64,000 nt of DNA from Drosophila persimilis (Eukaryota; Arthropoda; Insecta; Diptera; Drosophilidae). This document shows, piece by piece, positions 19,610-31,010 of the stretch (the stretch's first letter is position 1; each line of letters opens with the position of its first letter). The position numbers and the translations under genes were made by a program. The notes under the pieces are model-generated. The model was given only the letters and a program-made list of their open reading frames with translations, was not told where the DNA came from and did not search any database. The stretch spans positions 2,294,001 to 2,358,000 of the forward strand of contig NW_020825321.1 of the NCBI RefSeq assembly GCF_003286085.1. The letters run 5' to 3'.

Positions 19610-22123
19610 AACCTATCAGAATGTAAGAGGCTTGCGTAGTATGCTCAGCATTCTTTTCCGGGATAGTGTTGCATTTGCTTCCCACGTTATTGTGTTTACT
19701 GAAACCTGGTTAAAGACGGACATTCTTAGTGCCGAGGCTTTGGCAGGTCGGTACACAACTTTAAGAAAGGACCGTTCGTCTCGACTTGCAGGAGGGGATC
19801 TGATTGCAGTGGACTCTTACTTCACGTCAGAACACTTCACAGTCCAAGTTCAACAGGAACTGGAATTCCTGTGTGTAAAACTGATTCTTCCCGCTTTCGC
19901 TATATTCATTACTTGCTCGTATATCCCACCTTCTTCGGATATTTCAATTTATGAGCAGCACTTGTCCGCTTTAACCGCTGTTTCTTCCTCGCTATCTGAT
20001 AATGATCGTATGATAGTTCTTGGTGACTTCAACTTTCCAGGAACTGTTTGGTCTTCGGTAAACGAGTCTAGTATCCTAGTGCCCATGTCACGACATGACT
20101 TTGCTGACGGCTTGCTTGACCTGTCCCTGTCTCAAGTCAATCATGTGAAAAATTCCTTGGGTCGATTGCTTGATCTATGCTTTGTATCGGATCCGACCAT
20201 AGTGTTGTTAACCCGAGCCCTTCCGCTCACTATACCTGAAGACGCCTACCACCCTACTTTCGAGGTGTCGCTAGATATAGGACCAACTGTATTGGATCGG
20301 TCGAGTAGGCTACCTGAACGTGTCCGCTGCTTTCGTAAAGCCGAGTTTGCGAAGAGTTTTGAAGAGTTTGGGTACGCAAGGAGTTATCCAGTATAAAAAA
20401 CTTAAAATCAAGACATTATACAAAATTTCAAGAAGTTGGTTCTACTACTTCTCATTCTTGCCATGTAATAGCTCGGTCGAACTTTTCAGTTCTTAATGCT
20501 CAGTGCTATAAGACCAACCTATCTCGCTGCAGGATACGTTTTTCTCAGGGCACTAAACAGTTTTACTGCTTCGTAAACAGTAAGCGTAGAACAGCCGCGC
20601 ACCCATCCTCGCTATCATTTTGTAAAACGTCGGCAAATAATGATCAGGCAATTGCCGATCTTTTTGCCCAATTTTTCCAAACCACCTATTCTGAGGAAAG
20701 CTACTCTGGTCATCCGTACCCATACGGTTTACCGAGGTCGAACGGCATTTTCAGTCCCTTGTTAAATGAATGTTCTTTACTTCACGACCTTCCATTAGTT
20801 AAGCCGGTGTTTTCACCGGGTCCAGACGGGGTTCCAGATGGGGTTGTGTACTCAGGTACTGCACCGAGGCTCTGTGTGGACCTTTGCTTAAACTATTCAC
20901 CCTGTCCATTGATTTTTCTTGCTTCCCCCCGATCTGGAAGGAATCGTTTATAATTCCTCTCCATAAAAAGGGTAGCAGTTCTAATGCAAAAAATTATCGA
21001 GGTATAGCAAAGTTATCCGCTATTCCCAAAATGTTTGAGAAGGTTTTAACTCCGCACTTGCAACATCTCTGCAAGTCACTTATATCTCCAACTCATCATG
21101 GATTCATAAGGCGGCGATCAACCACCACGAACTTGTTAAAGTTTACCTCTTTCATTATTAAAGGCTTTCAAGGTAACTTACAGACGGATGTTATTTACAC
21201 CGACTTTAGTAAAGCATTCGACTCTGTAAACCATTCCCTTTTAGCGCATAAACTTGACCTTTTAGGGTTTCCGCCCAACCTCCTGAGATGGATTTCTCTA
21301 TCTTTGTTCCAGGTCTTAAAGAGTCCTCTTCAAAAACTCCCTCTCTTTACCAGTAAAGGTTTCTTCGGGAGTACCACAGGGCAGACATCTAGGCCCGGAT
21401 GCGGATGATGTTAAACTCTGTGTCCAGTACTAGGACATTTCATCTCTCTCTCGTCTTCAACCCGATCTCAATAACTTTCAGTCATGGTGTTGTGCAAACT
21501 TGTTACACCTTAATGCCTCGAAATGCAAAGTTATGACATTTCAACGTTCTAGCCCTTTGTTGGCTCCCTATATCCTATTTGTTGGTTCTCTTGAGAGAAT
21601 TACCCTGGTGGATGATCTGGGTGTTATGTTAGACCCCAAGTTAAAGTTTTCCAAACACATTTTTGCCATAGTAAATAAGGCCATGGGCGTGTTTGGGTTT
21701 ATAAAGAGGTTGTTAAAGGAATTTGACGACCCCTATATAAAAAAGACTCTCTATACCTCGCTTGTTCGTCCGATCCTAGAATACGGCTCCTGTGTATGGT
21801 GCCCTCAGTACAAAGTACACCAGGACCGTATAGAATCAGTACAGAAAAACTTTTTACTCTTTGCTCTGCGGGGCCTTAACTGGGATGCGGGTGTAAGACT
21901 CCAATCTTACTCTAGTAGACTACTATTAGTAAACCTCCCATCCTTAGTTAACCGTACAGAAATGCTTGGTGTGATATTTATGCACAACCTGATCAGGGGT
22001 GACATAGACAGCCCTGATCTGTTGAGCCGCATAAACTTCACGATTCCTATTAGACTGACTAGAAATTTTATACCGTTGTTCCTTCCACTTTGCATGCTTA
22101 GTTTCTTAGTAAGTTTAGTCTAA
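19610..22123 (+). pseudogene. LINE-A ORF2 (endonuclease and RT), broken
   Basis: The endonuclease part (19632-20396) is open. It shows FTETWLK, GDFNFPG near 20025 and PEDAYHPTF near 20240, the AP-endonuclease residues. A deletion near 20355 then joins it to a later linker. RT resumes in another frame (20884-21408) with DFSKAFDSVNHSLL. A further deletion near 21397 removes the segment between the motif B region and the ADD of YADD. The C-terminal part (21500-22123) is open. Four or more lesions are visible. It has no RNase H, as is usual for CR1. Confidence 0.75.
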
Positions 22124-22129
22124 TAGCTA

Positions 22130-22330
22130 TCTTTCTTGCATGTTCGCGTTCGGTTCGGCTACGCACCGTGAGTCATGCGGCAGCGCCCCTCGGTCGGTTG
22201 GGCGGGAGGAGGGCTGCGTTTTGCCTGGGATCCGCGCGTAACAGCCTTCTGCTGGTTTCACACTGGCCACTTGACGGTGCAGTAACTGCATCGCCTCTTG
22301 AAAGATGCAGTCATTGCATGTCAACGTCCA
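22130..22330 (+). repeat. LINE-A conserved 3' terminal segment with hairpins
   Basis: About 200 GC-rich bases ending CAACGTCCA. It is shared with 24473-24676 (inverted) and, shortened, with 33410-33528. It contains TGCAGTAACTGCA (22278-22290), a perfect inverted repeat, and ATGCA-GTCAT-TGCAT (22305-22319). The two share further pairing GCATC/GATGC. At 33528 the segment is followed by 16 A residues, so it is the element's 3' end. 3' terminal structures of LINEs are often recognised by their own RT. Confidence 0.65.
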
Positions 22331-22877
22331 AGAAAAAGCAGTGTGAGAAAAACTGTGGTAGGATAATCCCTATCACTCAGTAAGGCAGCCCCATTACAAC
22401 CTATATAAGCCAATACGGCATCTCTAGCTTAGATTAAAAATCCATAAATGTACGGCCACCCCAGAAAAATACCGAGGAGACGGGCACATGAAAAGTATGT
22501 AGATGGACGCTCGTTGATTCTGAATGGCGGATGAGTTGAATAAAGACGTGTTCGGAAAAGTAAATCATCCATCCTATTTCACTCTCATAAAACATATCGG
22601 GTATGTCTGTGATTAATTAGCGAAGTGTTCGTGGTAATATGTATATATATAAGAATTTGTGTTATAGTGGTTATACGGTGGCCCGTATCCACGGTACTGC
22701 TCGTGCGATTATCAGTTGCATAGGAGTGCATATACGGTGTGGTCTACGAGAGTGGTGTTGCGGATCGAAAAGACAAGTAGTAAACCCGCGGGAAACACCG
22801 ATCAGGGAGACCAGCAGCTCGCGTTGTCTGTCGAAAGCCTTAACAACGGCGAAAACCAAGAGGCGCCTTGGGTTTTA
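22331..22877 (+). other. Unassigned spacer with LTR-like signals
   Basis: No coding frame was recognised. A CTATATAAGC box (near 22401) and an AATAAAGACG poly(A)-type signal (near 22540) lie about 140 bp apart, as in an LTR. I could not find paired ends, a primer site or an internal domain. A solo LTR is possible but unproven. Confidence 0.3.
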
Positions 22878-23743
22878 TTATACCCGATACTCAAAATGAG
22901 TATTGGGGTATATTAGATTTGTGGTAAAAGTGGATGTGTGTAACGTCCAGAAGGAATCGTTTCCGACCCCATAAAGTATATATATTCTTGATCAGCATCA
23001 ATAGCCGAGTCGATTGAGCCATGTCTGTCTGTCCGTCTGTCCGTCCCCTTCAGCGCCTAATGCTCAAAGACTTTAAGAGCTAGAGCAACGATGTTTTGGA
23101 TCCAGACTTCTGTGATATGTCACTGCTACAAAAATATTTCAAAACTTTGCCCCGCCCACTTCCGCCCCCACAAAGGACGAAAATCTGTGGCATCCACATT
23201 TTTAAAGATACGATAAAACCAAAAACGCAGAATCGTAGAAAATGACCATATCTTTTAGACTGCAGAATCTGAACTGGATCGTATTATTATTATAGCCAGC
23301 ATCAAGAAAACAATTTCATTTTTTCTCGCCCTGTCTCTCTCTAACACACAGGTAGCATAGGCGGCTTTGCTTAGAGTAAAACATTAGCGCCTAGATCTCA
23401 GAGACTATAAAAGCTAGAGCAACCAAATTTGGTATCTACACTCCTAATATATCGGACCGAGACGAGTTTGTTTCAAAATTTCGCCTCACCCCCTTCCGCC
23501 CCCGCAAAGGATGCAAATCTGGGGATATTCACAAATCTCAGAGACTATTAAAGCTAGAGTAACCAAATTTGGTATCCGCACTTCTGTTAGATCTCACTAT
23601 AAAACCTTTATATCAAAATTTCGCCCCACCCCCTTCCGCCCACACAAAGGACGAAAATCTGTTGCATCCACAATATTGCAGATTTGAGAGACTGTATAAC
23701 TATAGAGTTGCGGTGTCCGCAGCAACTCACAACGTTCCCCCTC
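22878..23743 (+). mobile_element. DINE-1/mini-me-like element
   Basis: The plus-oriented counterpart of 5740-6797. It opens TATACCCGATACTCAAAATG. It then has the TATATATTC run, the conserved GATCAGCATCAATAGCCGAG block and a (GTCY)n tract at about 23023-23046. Internal blocks repeat AAATTTGGTATC, and it closes with GTTGCGG-TGT-CCGCAGCAAC near 23710. It is non-coding and non-autonomous. Confidence 0.8.
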
Positions 23744-24472
23744 GTTTTTTTTTCGCGTTATTGACCTCACCCGTTTATCGAGCCTCCAAAAGCGTAGTCC
23801 GCAGACCGACGTCGAAGCGGACCGGCAACGTGGAGCCAATCTAACGAGCTAATGTACCCCATCGTCAACTGATCTAGCTGCGCCAGCGACACCCAATAAT
23901 GAACTCGAATTGATTGCATTATTTGTTGGATTCTTCCGGAGACGCCATCCTACTCAGCCTAGGATCGTAGTTACTCGTCGATGTAACCCACACCCCTTTT
24001 TCCTCTAGATTTCATATGCCAGGCAGAAACTTTTCTCTTTCGCCAAACGATGTATACAGATTTATATTTAGCTATATAACCCAACCAATATAATGGTTTT
24101 GGAAACTAATGGGTATGAGAGCGACATTAATTTTTCTTGAGATTACAAAGCAGTACGCTCCAGTACGCTCACGTGCATATACTCGTATTAAATATCTTTT
24201 CTTTTCCTTAGAAGTATGCACCAACGTCATCATTGAGCTCAACGATCACGGATGGAATAAGCGGTACTAGCCTACCAAAGCGCTGTGAGTTTGTAACTAA
24301 CAACAAGTACATATATGCACTGAGCTGAGAAGTAACCTGCGTGTTACATATATTTTTTTATTGATATCACCATTTTAATTCCGTCACCATAATGTATTGG
24401 AACCTCTCACCCCCTTAGAATCTGTTACCCATATATGATCTTTATATCTTTATTTTTCCTAATATCTTATAT
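23744..24472. other. Unassigned spacer between DINE-1 and LINE-A copy 2
   Basis: Mixed-composition sequence with a T-run at its start, no long frame and no recognised repeat. Together with 22331-23743 it forms the central 2.1 kb of the inverted LINE-A pair. Confidence 0.3.
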
Positions 24473-24782
24473 GGACGTTGACATGCAATGACTGCATCTA
24501 TCAAGAGGCGATGCAATTACTGCACCGTCAAGTGGCCCGTGTGACACCAGCAGAAGGCTGTTACGCGCGGATCCCAGGCAAAACGCAGCCCTCCTCCCGC
24601 CCAACCGACCGAGGGGCGCTGCCGCATGACGCGCGGTGCGTAGCCGAACCAAACGCGAGCATGCAAGAAAGATAGATATTAGACTAACATTCGAGGAAAA
24701 TTAGCACTAAACTTATTAAGAAATTAAGCATGCAATAAAATACAAAATACAAATACCAAATACCAAATACAAGTACCAATTA

Positions 24783-27520
24783 CTAATTACTAGAAAGGTG
24801 TGTAAGGATTAGTAATTTAATAAGAGGAAGAGAATTAGTGGAGGATATAATATGGTAGAGGGAATTATAATCCGAGCATAAGACCCTAAACGGTTCATGC
24901 AAGGAATAATTCGATCTACAAAGTGGAAGGAACAACGGTATAAAGTTTCTAGTCAGTCTAATAGGAATCGTGAAGTTTATGCGGCTCAACAGATCAGGGC
25001 TGTCTATGTCACCCCTGATCAAGTTGTGCATAAATATCACACCAAGCATTTTTCTACGGTTAACTAAGGATGGGAGGTTTACTAATAATAGTCTACTAGA
25101 GTAAGATGGGAGTCTTACACCCGCATCCCAGTTAAGGCCCCGCAGAGCAAAGAGTAAAAAGTTTTTCTGTACTGATTCTATACGGTCCTGGTGTACTTTG
25201 TACTGAGGGCACCATACACAGGAGCCGTATTCTAGGATCGGACGAACAAGCGAGGTATAGAGAGTCTTTGTTATATAGGGGTCGTCAAATTCCTTTGACC
25301 ACCTCTTTATAAACCCAAGCACGCCCATGTCCTTATTTACCATGGTAGAAATGTGTTCGGAAAACTTTAACTTGGGGTCTAACATAACACCCAGATCATC
25401 CACCAGGGTAATTCTCTCAAGAGAACCCCCAAATAGGGTGTAGGGAGCCAACAAAGGGCTAGAACGATGAAATGTCATAACTTTGCATTTCGAGGCATTA
25501 AGGTGTAACAAGTTCGCACAACACCATGACTGAAAGCTATTGAGATCGGATTGCAAGCGAGAATGAAATGAAATGTCCTTGTACTGGACACAGAGTTTAA
25601 CATCATCCGCATACATAAGTACTCGAGAGTATGTTAATACTGAAGGCAAGTCATTAGATGGCTGCCTTGTGGTACTCCCGAAGAAACCTTTACTGGTAAA
25701 GAGAGGGAGTTTTTGAAGAGGCCTAGAACAAAGATAGCTAGAAATCCATCTCAGGAGGTTGGGCGGAAACCCTAAAAGGTCAAGTTTATGTGCTAAAAGG
25801 GAATGGTTTACAGCTTCGAATGCTTTACTAAAGTCGGTGTAAATAACATCCGTCTCTAAGTTACCTTGAAAGCCTTTAATAATGAAAGAGGTAAACTCTA
25901 ACAAGTTCGTGGTGGTTGATTGCCGCCTTATAAATCCATGCTGAGTTGGAGATATAAGTGACTTGCAGAGATGTTGCAAGTGCGGAGTTAAAACCTTCTC
26001 AAACAATTTGGGAATAGCGGATAATTTTGCTATACCTCTATAATTTTTTGCATCAGACTTGCTACCTTTTTTATGGAGAGGAGTTATAAACGATTCCTTC
26101 CAGATTGGGGGGAAGCAAGAGGAATCAATGGACAGGGTGAATAGTTTAAGCAATGGTCCACACAGAGCCTCGGCGCAGTACCTGAGTACACAACCTGGAA
26201 CCCCGTCTGGACCCGGTGAAAACACCGGCTTAACTAGTCGAAGATCATGAAGTAGGGAATATTCATTTAACAAGGGACTGAAAATGCCGTTCGACTTCGG
26301 TATCCGTATATGAATAGGTTGTTTGGAAAAACTGGGTAAAAAGATCGGCAATTGCCTGATCATTATTTGCCGACGTATTACAAAATGATAGCGAGGATGG
26401 GTGTGCGGACGTTCTACGCTTACTGTTTACGAAGCAGTAAAACTGTTTAGGGTCCTGAGAAAAACGTATCCTGCAACGAGATAGGTAGTTCTTATAGCAT
26501 TGAGCATTAAGAACTGAAAAGTTTGACCGAGCTATTACATAACGAGAGTGAGAAGTAGGAGAACCCACTTCTTGAAATTTTTTATAAAGTCTTGATTTTA
26601 AGTTTTTTAGACTGGATAACTCTTTGGTAAACCAAGGGGGTTTTCCAGATCTAATCGGACAAGAAAGCGGGACACAAGAATCAAAAAATGTGCCAAGAGC
26701 ATTGTAAAAAATGGTTGTGCCTTTTGTGACATCAGTGCACAAGTACAAAGCGGACCAATCAAAATCCCTAATTAGGTTATTAAGCTTCGCAAACTCGGCT
26801 TTACGAAAGCAGCGGACACGTTCAGGTAGTCTACTCGACCGATCCAATACAGTTGGTCCTATGTCTAGCGACACCTCGAAAGTAGGGTGGTAGGTGTCTT
26901 CAGGTATAGTGAGCGGAAGGGCTCGGGTTAACAACACTATGGTCGGATCCGATACAAAGCATAGATCAAGCAATCGACCCAAGGAATTTTTCACATGATT
27001 GACTTGAGACAGGGACAGGTCAAGCAAGCCGTCAGCAAAGTCATGTCGTGACATGGGCACTAGGATACTAGACTCGTTTACCGAAGACCAAACAGTTCCT
27101 GACAAGTTGAAGTCACCAAGAACTATCATACGATCTTTATCAGATAGCGAGGAAGAAACAGCGGTTAAAGCGGACAAGTGCTGCTCATAAATTGAAATAT
27201 CCGAAGAAGGTGGGATATACGAGCAAGTAATGAATATAGCGAAAGCGGGAAGAATCAGTTTTACACACAGGAATTCCAGTTCCTGTTGAACTTGGACTGT
27301 GAAGTGTTCTGACGTGAAGTAAGAGTCCACTGCAATTAGAACCCCTCCTGCACGTCGAGACGAACGGTCCTTTCTAAAAGTTGTGTACCGACCTGCCAAA
27401 ACCTCGGAACTAAGAATGTCCGGCTTTAACCAGGTTTCAGTAAACACAATAACGTGGGAAGCAAATGCAACACTATCCCGGAAAAGAATGCTGAGCTTAC
27501 TACGCAAGCCTCTTACATTC
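24783..27520 (-). pseudogene. LINE-A ORF2 (endonuclease and RT), frameshifted
   Basis: The endonuclease part (27507-26263) is open. It shows TYQNVRGLRSK at the start, FTETWLK, LGDFNLSG and EDTYHPTFEVSL. No ATG lies at the natural beginning, so initiation is unclear. A frame break near 26310, next to a small deletion after QTTYS, separates it from the RT frame (26363-24783). RT has SPGPDGVPG, DFSKAFEAVNHSLL and YADD (25602-25613). Relative to copy 1, 11 nt are missing near 25725. Relative to copy 3, 28 nt are missing near 25658, which removes most of motif B. The RT could not be made from this copy. Confidence 0.8.
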
Positions 27521-27542
27521 TGATAGGTTACTAAAAGAGAAG

Positions 27543-28556
27543 TTAGTTTTTTGGAAAGGTTGGAGCAAGACGGGAAGTTAAGGAAGAGGAAGTTGAGGTT
27601 GAGGGTGGCACGCTGGAAAGATTTGGAAGCGATATGGGAGGCCTATTCTTCTTCTTAGCCTTAAACTCCTTCACCACCAAATGCTCCGGCCAAAATTTGG
27701 CGGAGCAAATGGTGTCAAATTGAGTTGGGGAGATGCTTATCTTAAACGACGCTATCTCCCTGGCATAAGAGAAGTTAAATTTCTCCACCTTTAAACCCAC
27801 GGCTTTTATTTTGCTTTGAATGAAAGCAGTTACATAATTAGATGTGAGGTCAGGGGCCAGCCGTGAAATAAAAACTTGTCGTTTTGGTGGGACTCCCACC
27901 AGTGGTTTAGTCACCACAGGTCTAGTACCTGTGGTGGCAATATCCGGAGGTCCGGAACGTCTATTTACTGGTGGGATCGGGATAGACGGGACAACTAGTG
28001 AACTTGCGGACACCACGGACACGGACGCTGCAGACGTACTTGGCTGCACATTCTCCGAGGCGATGAATTCGGCTACCGAATCTGCATCGCCAGCAGCTTT
28101 CGTTGCCTTTGGAGTGGCAAACGAGATCAACTGCTGCACACTTGGAGTGGTCGGAGTCAGTTTTTCGGCGGCGCACGGCTGAGTGACGGTTGGCACTTGC
28201 AGGTCCCGCGGAGTGACCTTTTTGCGCCTCGGAGACTCATTCAGCAGTTTTAAACCGCTAAACTGAGCCTCCATGGCTAGGAGCCGATCGTATTGGTTTT
28301 TGAAACCAACGGTCAGCTCCTTAAAGCCACTCCGCGTCTGCCTCATGAAAGCCACCATGTCTTTCTCCACCGCACGGCATGCCTCGCAACTGTAATGCAA
28401 GCCATTACGTTTGGCTATAGCATCACTCACGAGGCCAGAAAATCCCGCACATTTTGCGTGGACTACGCTGTCGCAGAGCCAGCAGGGGACATTCGGCTGA
28501 TCGTGAGTGATCTGCTTCTTGCAGGTTTTTTTGGCGCAGACCACAGCGAATTCCAT
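27543..28556 (-). CDS. LINE-A ORF1 protein (PHD-like finger), intact frame
   Basis: An open frame of 337 codons with a true ATG at 28556. Residues 1-60 hold the PHD-like Cys/His set (CAKKTC, CWLCDSVVHAKC, CEAC). Residues 65-105 look helical, with RSGFKELTVGFKNQYDRLLAMEAQ, a likely coiled segment (shown here as two stretches: RSGFKELTVG and NQYDRLLAMEAQ). The middle is rich in Ser, Thr, Pro and Ala. After RQVFISRLAPD comes an RRM-like or CTD-like domain (TSNYVTAFIQSKI, then FKISISPTQFD), followed by a basic FKAKKKN stretch and a Ser-rich tail. CR1-type ORF1 proteins bind RNA in the retrotransposition particle. ORF2 follows 20-30 nt downstream. Confidence 0.7.
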   Translation of the reverse strand: MEFAVVCAKKTCKKQITHDQPNVPCWLCDSVVHAKCAGFSGLVSDAIAKRNGLHYSCEACRAVEKDMVAFMRQTRSGFKELTVGFKNQYDRLLAMEAQFSGLKLLNESPRRKKVTPRDLQVPTVTQPCAAEKLTPTTPSVQQLISFATPKATKAAGDADSVAEFIASENVQPSTSAASVSVVSASSLVVPSIPIPPVNRRSGPPDIATTGTRPVVTKPLVGVPPKRQVFISRLAPDLTSNYVTAFIQSKIKAVGLKVEKFNFSYAREIASFKISISPTQFDTICSAKFWPEHLVVKEFKAKKKNRPPISLPNLSSVPPSTSTSSSLTSRLAPTFPKN

Positions 28557-29113
28557 TTTTATTTTTATTATTTTTATTATTCAAATATTTTCTTAAGAAA
28601 ATTTGCAAAGAAAAATTAAAATCAAAAAAATTAAAAATTTCCAAAACAAATTGGTATCAGACCAATGTGCCAGACAACGCTCAAAGCGGAATTGGTAAGA
28701 AGAAAAGAGAGCAGAGTGGAGAGCGGTTATAGCGAGAGCTACTAGACAGAGAGCGCTATTGCTCAGAAAGTTGAAAGAGCGAGAGAGAAAGAACATTTAT
28801 TGAGGTTGAGGTGATAGCGAGAGAGTGATAAGACAACAAAAGCTACCAGACGAGAGCGGACTGCAATGCAATACTCACTCACTGCAACAACACAACACAA
28901 CACAAGCCGACGCCGAAAAATAAAAAGTTAAATAATATTTTAACACAAATCAAAAGGCATGCACTCGCGTAAATGAATAGGTTTCCAGATTGTTGTCTGG
29001 TTAGAAAGTATATTTAGAATTTAGTTAGGAAAACTCCGGCTGTTTATTCGAAACAAAAGGAAAAAATGCGGAGCGCAAAACCAAAACACGTCTGATCACT
29101 ACGAAAGAGAACG

Positions 29114-29699
29114 GATTTTTTGATTTTTTTTATGTCTTCTCAATTCCTTACTAATATATTAAGCTATCGAGACACAACAAAAAAATTAATATAATTATAA
29201 GTTAAGAAACTCCCCCACCCCCCAAGAATTTATCTATATGATTAGGGATTTAATGAAATATATATATAATGATATTGATTTTGAACTACAACCATAATAT
29301 GCTCTAAATTCAGAAGTCCGTGTTGGGGTGAAAACTGTTTAACGTTATTCAAGGATCTGTACGGTCAGGATACCTGTATAGCATAGGTTCGGAGGGTAGA
29401 GAAGATAGAGATACTCACTAACACCGGAGTTTCTCATCATTTGAGTAGAGTAATTGATAAGTATTGTAACGAACCGTTCTTTTCCGTCTGATGCAGCTGG
29501 GCTGGCTCAGCGGTCGGTGGGCTCGCTGCAACAATATTTGTATGTTGCCCCGACGACAAGTAAGAAGGCACGGGTTGGGTTTTGTACTGGTATGACAATA
29601 TGCTTTATTGGTATCTTAGATCTGTCTTACGCTATTCCAACTCCGGTGCTGGTTCTCCTCTTGGTTCTCCTCTGTGTTTTGATGAGCGTGTCGAACCCT
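29114..29699. other. Unassigned AT-rich stretch
   Basis: AT-rich to about 29450, then more GC-rich, with a TGTAACGAACCG at 29464 that could be the edge of a minus-oriented LTR. That LTR would belong to the integrase fragment at 31011-31420. The 180-codon open frame near 29454 has no family resemblance and I do not call it a gene. Confidence 0.3.
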
Positions 29700-31010
29700 G
29701 GACCCCCCACGGCGTCGCCAAGCGTGGCACCGCCGGCTCTACTGACTGGGGCTAGCGATTCTTGGCACGTGGCCCAAATCCGCCTCTCAGTCAGGCGCCT
29801 GACGCGTTCGCTCTCACTCGACTCACTTGGCTTTTCGGCCCGAGGGTGCCTCACTCCCTGTGGGATGCACTCCAAGCGTGGCACCGTCGGTTCAAGGGAT
29901 TGGGATCTTTGGGCGTGTGCCCATTCCCAATACCTTAAAACCGTGGAGAGCAGGCTGTTGCAAATTAAGGGCAGTCCCATCCGGAGGCTTGGATGAATCT
30001 GGACAAGGTCCCCGGTTCTATTTCGGACAGGTCCGAAATGTCCGTGAGGAAAGTGGCCCCGAGAATACGAAGACGACGATTTCCAAGGGCCGGGCAGTGG
30101 CAGAAGAAGTGGGGGACCGATTCCTCCTCTTCTTCGTCACGACAACTCCTGCAGAAGTCGTTATGAGGGATTGTCAGTCTAGAGGCATGAGTGCCGATCT
30201 GCCAGTGTCCCGTAATGGCTCGAGCAACTACAGAGCACTGTGCTCTGCTGAGTCTTTACAGCTCGGCTGAGCGCTTCTTCGATCGATATGGCCATATCAA
30301 TCTTTAGATTTTACAGGAAACAGTTTGCTGCCATCTCTTATTGTCATTTTGCTCGAACAATTCGTGCGTGAGGAGCATGCACGTAGCCAGAGGCATCGCT
30401 ACCTGCTTCCTCTCGAATAGGAGAGGAATCGTAGTGCCCTGCCTTGCTCGTCGGCGCCGTCGTTCCCCTCGATGTCCCTGTGGCCGGGGACCCATATAAG
30501 GAAGAGATCTAACTGCACTGCGATCTCCTGCAGAGACCTGCGGCAGTCATTTACGGTCGCTGAGTTCGACGATATTGAGCCTAAAGCTTTAATAGCTTGG
30601 CTGTCCGAGAAAACGCACACTAAGTGCGTGTCTAGAAGTAGTTTGGAGACAATGGAAATGGCCTCTTTGATGGCTACAACCTCCGCTTGGAACACACTGC
30701 AGTGGTCCGGGAGCCTGAAGTAATGACTGATGTTTAGCTCGCTGCATTAGACTCGCCTCCCACGCGGGCGTCTAACTTTGAGCCATCAGTGTAGAAGTGA
30801 ACCGCATTTGTGGGTCCTGGTTCGCCCATCTCCCAGTCCTCCCTAAGTGGAATTGATACCTGGAAAGGCATCGAGAGGTGATCACTAGGGATACAATAAT
30901 CTGTCCTCTCTAGTAATTGCGGGAGTCTCATCAGGATTCCCGAGTGCCCAACCGCGGCCGCTTTCCACAGTCTGGCGTCTCTCATTCTGTATCCTGTACG
31001 ACCTTGTCCT
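29700..31010 (-). mobile_element. LOA/R1-type LINE, 5'-truncated (LOA-3)
   Basis: A minus-strand LINE tail, different in sequence from LOA-1 and LOA-2 but with the same layout. It has a connector ending GHSGIL near 30930, and RNase H with YTDGSKLDARVGG near 30790, FQAEVVAIKEA near 30690, FSDSQAIKAL and WVPGHRDIEGND near 30480. A Cys/His finger and an ASGWD-type C-terminus end at a TAA at 29965. Frame breaks lie near 30735-30745, 30400 and 30300. No (TTAGG) tail is visible and the 3' limit is uncertain. It seems to lie inside a minus-oriented gypsy 3' region. Confidence 0.65.

Larger units (their letters stand above)
18292..22329 (+). mobile_element. LINE-A copy 1 (CR1-type non-LTR element)
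   Basis: This is nearly full length, with a 5' UTR of about 500 bp from GTTCTCTTTCGTAGTGATCAG, ORF1 at 18796, ORF2 from about 19610, and a 3' UTR to CAACGTCC at 22329. The same 3' terminal 200 bp is present in all three LINE-A copies that reach their 3' ends, which fixes the end of the element. The CR1 assignment rests on the PHD-like finger in ORF1 and on RT segments such as TDFSKAFDSVNHS. It is inverted relative to copy 2 (24473-29113). Deletions in ORF1, in the EN-RT linker and across the YADD region make it inactive. Confidence 0.8.
24473..29113 (-). mobile_element. LINE-A copy 2 (CR1-type), near full length
   Basis: This is the most complete LINE-A copy. On the minus strand it has a 5' UTR from 29113, ORF1 (28556-27543), ORF2 (27520-24783) and a 3' UTR ending GGACGTTG in plus-strand reading (24473). 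It mirrors copy 1 in inverted orientation. Its 5' UTR carries pyrimidine-rich tracts (purine-rich as printed, 28690-28860). It is inactivated by a frameshift near 26310 and by two lesions in RT. Confidence 0.85.

Noticed and set aside
24478..24675. Small conserved protein encoded in the 200-bp segment (also 22127-22324 minus)
   Set aside because: The segment is the LINE-A 3' UTR. The frame runs against the LINE sense and is lost in the third copy.
29454..29996. 180-codon open frame with a Leu/Val-rich stretch
   Set aside because: It overlaps the 3' end of LOA-3 on the other strand and matches no known protein pattern. Likely chance.
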